NCBI GenBank assembly: GCA_903939115.1
Contig: CAJAFV010000037.1
Location: 21,665-85,664 of the forward strand
Direction: 5' to 3'
DNA from: an uncultured Geobacteraceae bacterium
GTDB taxonomy: Bacteria > Desulfobacterota > Desulfuromonadia > Geobacterales > Pseudopelobacteraceae
DNA length: 64,000 nucleotides
Made by a program: the position numbers and the translations under genes. The notes under the pieces were generated by a model. That model did not search any database. It had not been told where the DNA came from and was given only the letters and a program-made list of their open reading frames with translations. Below, in pieces: positions 9,903 to 18,090 of the stretch (its first letter is position 1; every line of letters starts with the position of its first letter).

Positions 9903-11084
9903 ATGAATATACGTGGCTTTTCGTTTTCTACGGTTGAAGCAGCAATAAAAAAACCGGGGCGTAAAGATCTTGCCCTCATTTTTTCTGAGGTCCCGGCAAC
10001 AGCCGCCGCAGTTTTCACGACAAGTTCAGTCAAGGCTGCTCCGGTACTGGTTTCCCGCGATCACATTGCCAGCGGGACCGCTCAGGCTCTGGTTGTAAAC
10101 AGCGGCAATGCCAACGCATGCACCGGTGAACCTGGGATAATCGTTGCTCAGGAAACGACGCGTCTGGTTGCGCTCGCTCTTGGCATAGAAACTTCGGCAG
10201 TACAAGTCTGCTCAACAGGGGTAATCGGCGTTCAAATGCCGATGGAGAGAATTACATCCTCTATTCCCCGACTGACTGAAGGTTTATCGACCGGAACCCT
10301 TGCCGATGTTGCCGACGCCATCATGACAACAGATACCTTCGCCAAGACGGAATCAGGCTGCGGCGTATCCGGCGGAATTGGCTACACAGTCGCAGGCATC
10401 GCCAAAGGCGCCGGCATGATCATGCCAAACATGGCCACAATGCTTTCCTTTATCATCACCGATGCTGCAATAGAACCGAACTTTCTGCAACAGACCTTCC
10501 GTCAGGCTGTAGATAAATCTTTTAACGCCATCACCGTAGATGGTGACATGTCAACAAACGACACGTGCCTCATTATGGCTAACGGTATGGCCGGCAATCC
10601 GGCCATTACAGAAGGTTCGGCGGAAGGAGACGCCTTTGCCGCTATTTTAAATACTGTGTTGCTTTCATTGGCAAAGCAGATTGTCAAAGATGGCGAGGGT
10701 GCAACTAAATTTGTTGAAATACGAGTCACTGGCGCTCTGAATGATGCCGATGCTAAACGCGCTGCTCTCGCTATCGCCAACTCCAGCCTGGTTAAAACTG
10801 CTTTTTTTGGTCAGGATGCCAACTGGGGACGTATTTTTGCCGCAGTCGGCTATTCCGGCGCAGAAGTAGATCAAACACGCCTCTCATTGTGTTTTGATGA
10901 TGTTTGTATGGCCAGGAACGGCATCTTTGCAGGAGGAGATGCCGAGGCCCGGGGTACAACAGTTCTCAAGAAGAAGGAATTTACCGTTTTGGTTGATCTC
11001 GGACTTGGGAGTGGTTCAGCAACCATGTATACTTCTGACCTGACTCATGAATACGTCAGCATTAACGCCGACTACCGTTCCTGA
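9903..11084 (+). CDS. argJ: Glutamate N-acetyltransferase/amino-acid acetyltransferase
   Basis: 393 residues. It transfers the acetyl group from N-acetylornithine to glutamate in the arginine pathway. The self-cleavage site is visible as NMATMLSF, with the nucleophile Thr at about residue 179; the chain splits into alpha and beta subunits before it. Other family blocks are NSGNANACTG, STGVIG and GQDANWGRI. It follows secA after 49 bases. Whether it also makes N-acetylglutamate de novo cannot be judged from sequence. Confidence 0.97.
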   Translation: MNIRGFSFSTVEAAIKKPGRKDLALIFSEVPATAAAVFTTSSVKAAPVLVSRDHIASGTAQALVVNSGNANACTGEPGIIVAQETTRLVALALGIETSAVQVCSTGVIGVQMPMERITSSIPRLTEGLSTGTLADVADAIMTTDTFAKTESGCGVSGGIGYTVAGIAKGAGMIMPNMATMLSFIITDAAIEPNFLQQTFRQAVDKSFNAITVDGDMSTNDTCLIMANGMAGNPAITEGSAEGDAFAAILNTVLLSLAKQIVKDGEGATKFVEIRVTGALNDADAKRAALAIANSSLVKTAFFGQDANWGRIFAAVGYSGAEVDQTRLSLCFDDVCMARNGIFAGGDAEARGTTVLKKKEFTVLVDLGLGSGSATMYTSDLTHEYVSINADYRS

Positions 11085-11170
11085 ACATTTCCCGTTTTTA
11101 TTATCCCAAAAGCCTTTCTTAGTCAGGGTTTTTCTGCCGCACTGCAGTACAATTGAGCTAACTTGTGATT

Positions 11171-12337
11171 ATGTTCCGTATAATTCTTACCATACTGTTC
11201 CTTTCACTTTCGACGAACCTTCTCGCAGCTGATGATCTGATGGATATTGGACGTGCTGTATCGATCGACGTCATACTGGAAAATGCTACCCGACGCGGCT
11301 TGATTTCCGGCGGAGTCGTCGTCATCGGCAACCATTCCGGCCAACTTTACAGTACCTCACAGGGCAGACTGTTTCCTGACGCAAGCGGGCCTCTGCTTTC
11401 AGACCGGACACTCTTCGATACCGCATCGCTCACAAAAGTAATCGCAACAGCACCCGCCATAATGAAGCTCCTTGAACAGGGGAGACTTAATCTACTTGAT
11501 CCACTGACCCGCTGGTTTCCCGAATTCGAGGGAACTGACCGTGAAGAGATAACAATCCTCAATTTATTAACCCACACATCAGGGATAGACGACGTTGAAG
11601 TCGCAGAGAACGATCCCTTACGGCGTCTTATAGAAAAGGTTGGAATTCAGAACAACGGCACGCTGCCCGGTAACCGCTTTCGGTACGCTGACGTAAATTA
11701 CATTTTGCTGGGAGAGTTGGTCAAGCGGGCAACACAAAGCACGCTGGATAAATTTTGTGCTGAATACATTTACGGCCCGATCGGAATGGCAGAAACAACC
11801 TTTCTGCCTCAGAGTGGTTTAGAGACCATCGCTCCTACAGCGGGTTATAATAAAGTGCTCAAATCAGGAGTTGTCCAGGATTTAAACGCGCGACGGTTAG
11901 GCGGTGTAGCGGGACACGCCGGGTTATTCAGCACAGCCAGCGACTTGAACAGATTCGCCGCAATGATTCTTAACCATGGGAAATATAATGGTACGCAGGT
12001 GTTTACCGAACGTGTAATAACGCAGATGACATCACCATATTTTTATAATAACGGAAAAATAATCAGGGGGCTCGGGTGGGATATCAACTCTCCGTTTTCA
12101 TCACCTCGCGGAAACTATTTTTCTGACATGTCTTTCGGGCATACCGGCTACAGCGGTTCATCAATCTGGATTGACCCGGAACAGGATTTATACGTAATTC
12201 TATTGACCGTACGCCTTGAATACATAAATATCAGACAGTTCAACCAATTGCGAAGTGATATTTCGACTCTCGCCGTCTCGGTGTTTTCTACTTCGAGAAT
12301 AGTGGCAGAGATTATCGAGGATATGAAAATACCTTGA
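11171..12337 (+). CDS. Secreted serine hydrolase, class C beta-lactamase family
   Basis: 388 residues from ATG 11171 (a GTG two codons upstream is also possible; no clear ribosome binding site for either). Residues 1-20 form a signal peptide ending LLAADD. The catalytic SxxK is SLTK with Ser at about residue 86; YADVN at the position of the YxN motif and HTG near the C-terminus complete the site. This family includes class C beta-lactamases, DD-peptidases and esterases; the sequence does not say which. It probably acts in the periplasm on cell-wall peptides or esters. Confidence 0.85.
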   Translation: MFRIILTILFLSLSTNLLAADDLMDIGRAVSIDVILENATRRGLISGGVVVIGNHSGQLYSTSQGRLFPDASGPLLSDRTLFDTASLTKVIATAPAIMKLLEQGRLNLLDPLTRWFPEFEGTDREEITILNLLTHTSGIDDVEVAENDPLRRLIEKVGIQNNGTLPGNRFRYADVNYILLGELVKRATQSTLDKFCAEYIYGPIGMAETTFLPQSGLETIAPTAGYNKVLKSGVVQDLNARRLGGVAGHAGLFSTASDLNRFAAMILNHGKYNGTQVFTERVITQMTSPYFYNNGKIIRGLGWDINSPFSSPRGNYFSDMSFGHTGYSGSSIWIDPEQDLYVILLTVRLEYINIRQFNQLRSDISTLAVSVFSTSRIVAEIIEDMKIP

Positions 12338-12425
12338 AACGCTAATACCTTGACACGTTATTAGACCTGTGTTAGTTGTCAAAAGTATCATACTCTTGCG
12401 TGCCCACTCAACTAGGGAGGGATAG

Positions 12426-13574
12426 ATGAGCATTAAAGTGCTGGTCGCCGATGACAGTATAACCATTCAAAAAGTAATCGGTATCATATTTGGAGGAGAC
12501 GAATACTCCTTAACGATAGTAGATAATGGAAAATCCGCTGTTGATAAGGCACGTGAGACCAATCCTGATATATTGCTTATTGATGCCTTGATGCCTGGAA
12601 TGTCCGGATACGAAGTTTCTGAAGAAGTGCGTTCGATACCTGAACTCGCGGCCAAACCTATTTTGCTTCTTACCGGTTCTTTCGAACCGTTTGATGAGGA
12701 AAAAGCAAAAGAATGTGGTGCAGATGATTTTATCGCAAAACCGTTTGAGTCACAGCAAATCATAAATAAGGTTAAAGAGCTGCTGGAGCTTGGGAAATCA
12801 CGGGAACATTCTGTACAAACGGTATCTTCCGCAGCTCCTGCGGATTTTTTCCAGGATCAGGTTGTGGAGGAGAGCTTTTCTGCCCAGGAGAGGCCATCCC
12901 AGGAGATATTCTCCCCGGCTGTCGATCAACAACCTGCAGCACCGACAAATATATGGAGCGCCTTTACTCCTGAAGTCGAGACAAAAGAAGCTGCTGAAGT
13001 AACCCCAGCTATGCCACTCTCATCTGCTGCAGCATTTGAACCGGACGTTTTCGCAATTGTTAATGAAGAAAACGACGCGCAGCAAATAAACAGTTCCGTT
13101 ACGCCGAACGTTTCGCCGCAGCTAACCGGCTCCCAATGGGTACCGATTGAAGAGCATATGTTCGAATTTGTCGAAGAAGAAACTGCAGCCCCGCCACTCC
13201 AGGATTTTTCTGCTCCATCTTTTCCGGTTGAAGAAACGGCATTCGGTGACATCGCTTTTGAAGGCGAAGAGGTGCTTCCAATCGAGCCTGATTTTGCCGA
13301 TTTCACTGAATCATCACCAGCTATAGAAGTACCTGACGCACCTTTTGCTCCTTTATCAGATCCGGTTCCTCCTTTAGCTGCTGCCGTTGCAATTTCTCCG
13401 GGTGTATCTGCGCTTGCCGCCTCCACGCCGGTGACCCTGACTGAGGAGCAACTAAAAGAGGCTATAGCTAACGCATCAAAAGAAGTTATCGAGCGGATTG
13501 TGTGGGAAGTTGTTCCAGATCTCGCAGAAGCGCTCATCCGGGAAGCCATAAAAAAGATCACACAAGGGGCCTGA
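12426..13574 (+). CDS. Receiver-domain protein with long acidic linker
   Basis: 382 residues. Residues 1-120 are a CheY-like receiver with the acidic pair (VADDS), the phospho-acceptor Asp in LLIDALMPG, Thr in LLLTGS and Lys in FIAKPF. Then come about 200 residues rich in Pro, Ala, Glu and Ser with no clear fold. The last 45 residues (from VTLTEEQLKEAI) form a helical segment also known from Geobacter and Myxococcus receiver proteins. No output DNA-binding domain is seen, so it may act by protein contact. Ribosome site GGGAGGG precedes the ATG. Confidence 0.85.
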   Translation: MSIKVLVADDSITIQKVIGIIFGGDEYSLTIVDNGKSAVDKARETNPDILLIDALMPGMSGYEVSEEVRSIPELAAKPILLLTGSFEPFDEEKAKECGADDFIAKPFESQQIINKVKELLELGKSREHSVQTVSSAAPADFFQDQVVEESFSAQERPSQEIFSPAVDQQPAAPTNIWSAFTPEVETKEAAEVTPAMPLSSAAAFEPDVFAIVNEENDAQQINSSVTPNVSPQLTGSQWVPIEEHMFEFVEEETAAPPLQDFSAPSFPVEETAFGDIAFEGEEVLPIEPDFADFTESSPAIEVPDAPFAPLSDPVPPLAAAVAISPGVSALAASTPVTLTEEQLKEAIANASKEVIERIVWEVVPDLAEALIREAIKKITQGA

Positions 13575-13599
13575 TTTTCACTTATCAATATCAATCACG

Positions 13600-13624
13600 A
13601 GGGGATGGCAACATCCCCTTTTTT
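13600..13624 (+). terminator. Intrinsic terminator after the receiver gene
   Basis: Eight-base stem (AGGGGATG, pairing CATCCCCT) with the GCAA loop, followed by six T. It closes the 12426-13574 gene. Confidence 0.9.
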
Positions 13625-13631
13625 AATACTA

Positions 13632-13753
13632 CCAATTCCAGATCAAAGCCCCCTCTTTGTTGGCTCGTATTCGGCTCCTCGGCATACTGTCTGTATGCCT
13701 TCGTCGCCTCAATCCTCGCCGCCTTGATGGCATCTTTGATGTGTAATTGGAAT
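13632..13753 (-). repeat. Copy B of the dispersed repeat, with terminal inverted repeats
   Basis: About 119 bases bounded by 17-base inverted ends (13632-13648 and 13734-13750) that agree at 15 of 17 positions. The right 56 bases match 6999-7054. The interior contains its own inverted segment around CATACTGTCTGTATG. It has no coding capacity I can support and its edge abuts the ribosome binding site of trpD, so it may lie in the trpD mRNA leader. Size and ends are like a miniature mobile element or structured intergenic repeat. Confidence 0.6.
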
Positions 13754-13764
13754 AAGGAGATTTT

Positions 13765-14820
13765 ATGATAAAAAAAGCCATTGCCAAAGTAGTAGAAAAT
13801 AGAGATCTTTCCGAAGGCGAGATGATCGAGGTTATGAACCAGATTATGTCCGGTGAATGCACTTCGGCCCAGATTGGCTCATTTATTACTGCGCTGCGCA
13901 TGAAGGGAGAAACCGTCGAGGAGATCACCGGTGCCGCACGCGTCATGCGTGAGCGTGCCACACCTATCCGCGTAGGAAAAGGTGTGCTTGACATCGACCG
14001 CGACGACATAAATATAGACAGGGAAACTATTCTCGACGTAGTTGGTACCGGCGGTGACGGAACTAACACTTTTAACGTCTCCACCACGGTTTCCTTCGTT
14101 GTTTCAGCATGCGGAGTCAAGATAGCAAAACATGGTAACCGCTCGGTTTCTTCTGCCTGTGGCAGTGCTGATGTACTGGAAAAATTAGGCATAAACCTTG
14201 ATGTGACTCCGAAAGTCATTGAAAACTGCATCGAACAGATCGGCATCGGCTTTCTCTTTGCCCCTGCCCTGCATAGTGCGATGAAGCATGCCATCGGGCC
14301 TCGTCGCGAGATCGGCATCCGGACGATTTTCAATATCCTCGGTCCCCTGACAAACCCGGCTGGAGCCGACTGCCAGGTTATGGGGGTCTATCGTGCTGAT
14401 CTGGTGGAAAAACTGGCCGGTGTACTTCACAAACTTGGCTGTAAACATGGATTTGTGGTGCATGGCTCTGACGGCATGGACGAAATCACACTGACCGGTG
14501 AAACTTTGATAGCAGAAGTCACACCGGAAGGAGTGGTACTTGGCACTGTTTCACCTGAACAGCTTGGCTTGACCCGCTGCAGCATGGAAGCCCTGAAGGG
14601 TGGCGATGCCGCAGTTAATGCCGTAATTGTAAAAGCTGTTCTGGGAGGCGAACAGGGGCCACGGAGAGACATCGTGCTTCTGAATGCCGCCTATGCCTTG
14701 ATTGCCGCAGGCAAGGTTAACACTCCCTCAGAAGGTATTACAGTGGCAGCTGAAGCCATTGATTCAGGACGGGCACTGTATCAGATCGAGAGACTGGCAG
14801 CGTTGACGAATACGCTTTAA
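13765..14820 (+). CDS. trpD: Anthranilate phosphoribosyltransferase
   Basis: 351 residues. It joins anthranilate to PRPP in tryptophan synthesis. Visible: the PRPP-binding [14 protein letters not shown] near residue 94-107, [18 protein letters not shown], and [17 protein letters not shown] lies six bases before the ATG. It is followed by trpC with 18 bases between them. trpE is 36 kb away on this window and no trpG is seen, so the trp genes are split. Confidence 0.97.
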   Translation: MIKKAIAKVVENRDLSEGEMIEVMNQIMSGECTSAQIGSFITALRMKGETVEEITGAARVMRERATPIRVGKGVLDIDRDDINIDRETILDVVGTGGDGTNTFNVSTTVSFVVSACGVKIAKHGNRSVSSACGSADVLEKLGINLDVTPKVIENCIEQIGIGFLFAPALHSAMKHAIGPRREIGIRTIFNILGPLTNPAGADCQVMGVYRADLVEKLAGVLHKLGCKHGFVVHGSDGMDEITLTGETLIAEVTPEGVVLGTVSPEQLGLTRCSMEALKGGDAAVNAVIVKAVLGGEQGPRRDIVLLNAAYALIAAGKVNTPSEGITVAAEAIDSGRALYQIERLAALTNTL

Positions 14821-14838
14821 AGGGGAGATCGACGTACC

Positions 14839-15645
14839 ATGACCACCACGACACCTGACATCCTGAAAAAAATTATTGTTCATAAACGGGAAGAGGTAAT
14901 TGCCGCTAAGGCTGCCGCATCAATCAGTGAATTGAATTCGCGCATACGCGATCTGGAGGACATCCCCCGAGGTTTTGAACGTCACCTCCGCGAGGCGATA
15001 GCTTCGAATTGGACGGCCATAATTGCCGAAGTCAAAAAAGGCTCCCCCAGCAAAGGGATAATCCGGGCTGATTTTGATCCGCTGGAGATAGCCACCATCT
15101 ACCAGAACAATGGCGCCACCTGCCTCTCGGTGCTCACCGACGAGAAATTTTTCCTGGGACATCTCCGCTATCTGGCGCTGATTCGCGAGGCGGTATCTCT
15201 CCCGCTATTACGCAAGGACTTTATCTGTGATCAGTACCAGATCTACGAGGCCCGTGCTGCCGGGGCCGACGCAATCCTTCTTATCGCCGCTATGCTCGAT
15301 CTTAATCAGTTACGCGATTTTTTCAGTGTGGCTCAGGAGATTCATCTGGATGTGCTTCTGGAAGTTCATGATGAAGCCGAAATGGAGAAGGCGCTGCAGA
15401 GTGATTGCACGCTTATCGGTGTCAACAACCGCAACTTGAGAACATTTGAAACCGATCTTGGCACGACTGCCCGCCTGGCCCGTATGATGCCGTCTAATCG
15501 TGTACTTGTCGCGGAGAGCGGCATGAACAGCCGGGCTGATATCGTGCGACTGCGCTCTGACGGCGCCGGAGCTTTTCTGATCGGCGAATCGTTAATGCGG
15601 GAGGACGATATTGGCACGAAACTACAGGAACTACTAAACGACTGA
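14839..15645 (+). CDS. trpC: Indole-3-glycerol phosphate synthase
   Basis: 268 residues, one TIM barrel. It closes the ring of carboxyphenylaminodeoxyribulose phosphate. Conserved blocks: EVKKGSPSKGII with the catalytic Lys, LSVLTDEKFFLG, LRKDFICDQYQI, VNNRNLRTFETDL and VAESGMNSRAD. Not fused to TrpF. GGGGAG precedes the start at a distance typical of an operon gene behind trpD. Confidence 0.97.
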   Translation: MTTTTPDILKKIIVHKREEVIAAKAAASISELNSRIRDLEDIPRGFERHLREAIASNWTAIIAEVKKGSPSKGIIRADFDPLEIATIYQNNGATCLSVLTDEKFFLGHLRYLALIREAVSLPLLRKDFICDQYQIYEARAAGADAILLIAAMLDLNQLRDFFSVAQEIHLDVLLEVHDEAEMEKALQSDCTLIGVNNRNLRTFETDLGTTARLARMMPSNRVLVAESGMNSRADIVRLRSDGAGAFLIGESLMREDDIGTKLQELLND

Positions 15646-15670
15646 ACGAACGAGAAAAGGGGGGGACCGG

Positions 15671-15901
15671 ATGGCTAAAATTCAGGGAATCGGTTTCGCT
15701 GTTGTCGCTTTTGCACTCTACATTATCGGCGGTTTTGGCACTTTTGGTGGCCTGGCCTTGATATTTTTGATGAAGAATAAAGATCTGTTGGGTTGGGGTG
15801 AAGGACGGGCGATCGGCTACCTCTTTTTTTGTGTCGGTCTCTGCCTCTCAATCTTCGGAGTTCTTTTGATGCGCATCTTCAGAAACCGCGGTTTCAGCTG
15901 A
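15671..15901 (+). CDS. Small membrane protein of unknown function
   Basis: 76 residues with two strongly hydrophobic helices (about residues 5-32 and 45-68) and a positively charged tail. A run of G residues upstream of ATG 15671 is a good ribosome site. It lies 25 bases after trpC, so it may be the last gene of that transcript. I do not recognise a family; nothing in it suggests a role in tryptophan synthesis. Confidence 0.65.
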   Translation: MAKIQGIGFAVVAFALYIIGGFGTFGGLALIFLMKNKDLLGWGEGRAIGYLFFCVGLCLSIFGVLLMRIFRNRGFS

Positions 15902-15914
15902 AACCGCAGTTTCT
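15881..15914. terminator. Inverted repeat, likely bidirectional terminator
   Basis: Two 16-base arms with one mismatch (15881-15896 and 15899-15914) separated by two bases. The first arm encodes the last residues of the small membrane protein and the second arm begins with its stop codon. T-rich bases follow on the plus strand (GGTATTTT). It could stop transcription from both this gene and the convergent kinase gene. Confidence 0.5.
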
Positions 15915-15989
15915 GGTATTTTAACCCTTTCAACCCGATTGTAGACATTTTCTCTCATGCCTGTTTCCGTTTTTTACCGTCTTCACCCT

Positions 15990-17534
15990 TCACCTGTCCA
16001 GCATCTCCCGCACCTTCCGTAACAGTTCAAACGGTTTAACCGGCTTCATAATCAGATCGACGCCAGTCTCAAGTTCGCCCCGGTTTCGTATAAAATCGGC
16101 GGTATAGCCGCTTGTAAAGAGCACCCTGGCCTCAGGCTGAAGGTGCCGGATCTCCTTGCACGCCTCCATGCCGCTTTTATGTGGCATGATCAAATCCATG
16201 AGAATGAGCTTGATCTTTGAGCCGTTCACCTTGAATGTGTCCACCGCCTCCTGACCATCAAAGACACAGATGACCTCGTAACCGAATTGTGTCAGAATCG
16301 TCTCCACAACCTTACGGACCGAGTCATCATCCTCTGCCACAAGGATCGCCTCTGTCCCCCCTTGGGGCTGTTCCAATACAATGTCCACTTTTTCAGATGC
16401 AACTTCTATCTCAAGAAGCGGGATATATATCTTGAAGGCAGTGCCCTTGCCCGGCTCGCTGTAGACATAGACAAAACCGTTGTGCTGATTGACGATCCCA
16501 TGCACGATTGCCATACCGAGGCCGGTACCTTTGCCGACTTCCTTGGTAGTAAAGAACGGTTCAAAAATCCTGTTTTTGGTCTCCTCATCCATTCCGACTC
16601 CGGTGTCAGACACGCAAATGACGCCATAACGTCCCGGATTGCCTAAACCGTGACTGTATACAAAAGATTCATCGATTTCCTGAAAAAAGGTTTCTATGGT
16701 TAATGTTCCTCCAACAGGCATTGCATCACGGGCATTCGTCGCCAGATTCATAAGGACCTGCTCCATCAGCCCGGTATCAGCCATGACCCGAAGATTCACA
16801 TCATGGTAAATGGATTTCAGATGGACATCTTCACCGATGATGCGGACGAGAAATTTCTCTACGTGTCGTACAAGGTCATTGAGACTAACCGGCTTGGTGT
16901 CCAGCACCTGTTTACGGCTGAACGCCAGTAGGCTCCGGGTCAACTGCAACGCCTTTTCAGCCGCCGAACTGATATGCTCAATAGCCCCTTTTACCGAGTC
17001 ATCTAAAATCGGCTTCATCTTCAGCAAGTCGCAATACCCCATGATGACGGTCAGAACATTATTGAAATCGTGCGCCACCCCGCCGGCCAGCTCGCCAACA
17101 ACTTCCATCTTCTGAGATTGGCGCAGCTGTTCCTCGGCTCTCCGGCACTTGCTGCGGTCCTCAACATCCCGGATCTCCCGCTCGATAGCGGGTGTCAGCC
17201 GTGCAAGATTCCCCTTGATGATATAGTCGTTCGCTCCGGCTCTCATCGCCTCCACAGCGCTCTCCTCACCGACTTTTCCCGATACGATAATGAAGGGTAT
17301 GTCACGCCGGCTTTCCTGCAAAATCCGCAGAGCATTCAGACCGCTGAAATGCGGCATGACAAAGTCAGAAATGACAAGATCCCACGTTTTAGCGGCAAGA
17401 GCGCTCTTCATCGCTTCTGGCGTATCGACCCGCTCGGAGTCGAGGTCATAGCCATTTTTTGTCAATTCGCGCTCAAGCAGCAGAGCATCATCCTCGGAAT
17501 CTTCAATGATCAGCAAACGAAGTGGGGTGGACAT
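15990..17534 (-). CDS. Hybrid sensor kinase: receiver, histidine kinase, receiver
   Basis: 514 residues from the ATG at 17534, which has AAGGAG seven bases upstream; an alternative start seven codons earlier lacks a site. Order: receiver (residues 1-120, Asp in LVISDFVMP, Lys in YIIKGN), HisKA with [11 protein letters not shown], HATPase with [20 protein letters not shown] and [11 protein letters not shown], then a second receiver with [10 protein letters not shown] and LIMKPV. No membrane segment, so it is cytoplasmic and probably fed by another kinase. The N-terminal receiver is a close paralogue of the one at 22104-23270. Confidence 0.92.
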   Translation of the reverse strand: MSTPLRLLIIEDSEDDALLLERELTKNGYDLDSERVDTPEAMKSALAAKTWDLVISDFVMPHFSGLNALRILQESRRDIPFIIVSGKVGEESAVEAMRAGANDYIIKGNLARLTPAIEREIRDVEDRSKCRRAEEQLRQSQKMEVVGELAGGVAHDFNNVLTVIMGYCDLLKMKPILDDSVKGAIEHISSAAEKALQLTRSLLAFSRKQVLDTKPVSLNDLVRHVEKFLVRIIGEDVHLKSIYHDVNLRVMADTGLMEQVLMNLATNARDAMPVGGTLTIETFFQEIDESFVYSHGLGNPGRYGVICVSDTGVGMDEETKNRIFEPFFTTKEVGKGTGLGMAIVHGIVNQHNGFVYVYSEPGKGTAFKIYIPLLEIEVASEKVDIVLEQPQGGTEAILVAEDDDSVRKVVETILTQFGYEVICVFDGQEAVDTFKVNGSKIKLILMDLIMPHKSGMEACKEIRHLQPEARVLFTSGYTADFIRNRGELETGVDLIMKPVKPFELLRKVREMLDR

Positions 17535-17558
17535 AAAGGTGCTCCTTAAAGTCAAAAC

Positions 17559-17635
17559 AAATTCCCCTCAATCTCCCTTTAAAGAGGGGGAGACTCTAAG
17601 TTCCCCACTTATTAAAGGGGGGCCAGGGGGGATTT
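17559..17635. repeat. C/G-run intergenic repeat with inverted ends
   Basis: About 77 bases beginning AAATTCCCC and ending GGGGGGATTT. The halves are imperfect inverted copies of each other. Elements of this composition (CCCCCTTTAA with GGCCAGGGGGGATT) are scattered between genes in many genomes of this group. It lies between the response regulator at 17641 and the kinase at 15990. Confidence 0.55.
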
Positions 17636-17640
17636 GCCGT

Positions 17641-18078
17641 TTATCTCACCGGCGGTTCATTCAGCATCAACCAGTACAGCCCCAGATTCTGAACCGCTTC
17701 GTTAAACTGGACGAAATCAACCGGTTTGCGGATATAGCTGTTGCAGCCGTTCTTATAGGCGGTGGCGATGTCCTGTTCCTCCTTTGATGACGTCAGGATC
17801 ACCACCGGGACATGCGCCGTCTTCTCTGAATCGCGTAAACGACGCAATACCTCCAGGCCGTCAATCTTCGGCAGCTTCAGATCAAGCAGAACCACCGCCG
17901 GCAGGTTATCGCTGTTATGCCCGGCATCGCTGCCGACGCCAAGCAGGTAATCAAGCGCTTCGGCACCGTCCCTGGCCACAACCAGTTCATTCAGGATCTT
18001 GTTCTTTTTGAGTGCGCGCCGGGTTAATTCTTCGTCATCGGCATTGTCTTCCACCAGCAGAATCCATTTGTTTTCCAT
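17641..18078 (-). CDS. Single-domain response regulator (Rcp1/CheY-like)
   Basis: 145 residues, receiver only. Motifs: ILLVEDNADDEELTRRAL with the acidic pocket, phospho-acceptor in VVLLDLKLPKIDG, VVILTSS, and YIRKPV. The long insert before the active Asp (GVGSDAGHNSDNLP) is typical of phytochrome-partner type regulators. GAAAGGAG precedes the ATG. It sits 12 bases after the large PAS kinase gene at 18091 and is probably its phosphorylation partner. Confidence 0.92.
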   Translation of the reverse strand: MENKWILLVEDNADDEELTRRALKKNKILNELVVARDGAEALDYLLGVGSDAGHNSDNLPAVVLLDLKLPKIDGLEVLRRLRDSEKTAHVPVVILTSSKEEQDIATAYKNGCNSYIRKPVDFVQFNEAVQNLGLYWLMLNEPPVR

Positions 18079-18090
18079 GATTGACTCCTT

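Noticed and set aside
9272..10033. 253-codon frame on the minus strand
   Set aside because: Antisense to secA and argJ; low-complexity hydrophobic product, no ribosome site.
12926..13594. 222-codon Ser/Ala-rich frame on the minus strand
   Set aside because: Mirror of the Pro/Glu-rich linker of the receiver protein; composition follows from the codons on the other strand.
13629..14333. 234-codon minus-strand frame covering the repeat and trpD
   Set aside because: Most of it is antisense to trpD; the start lies in the repeat and not in a plausible gene.
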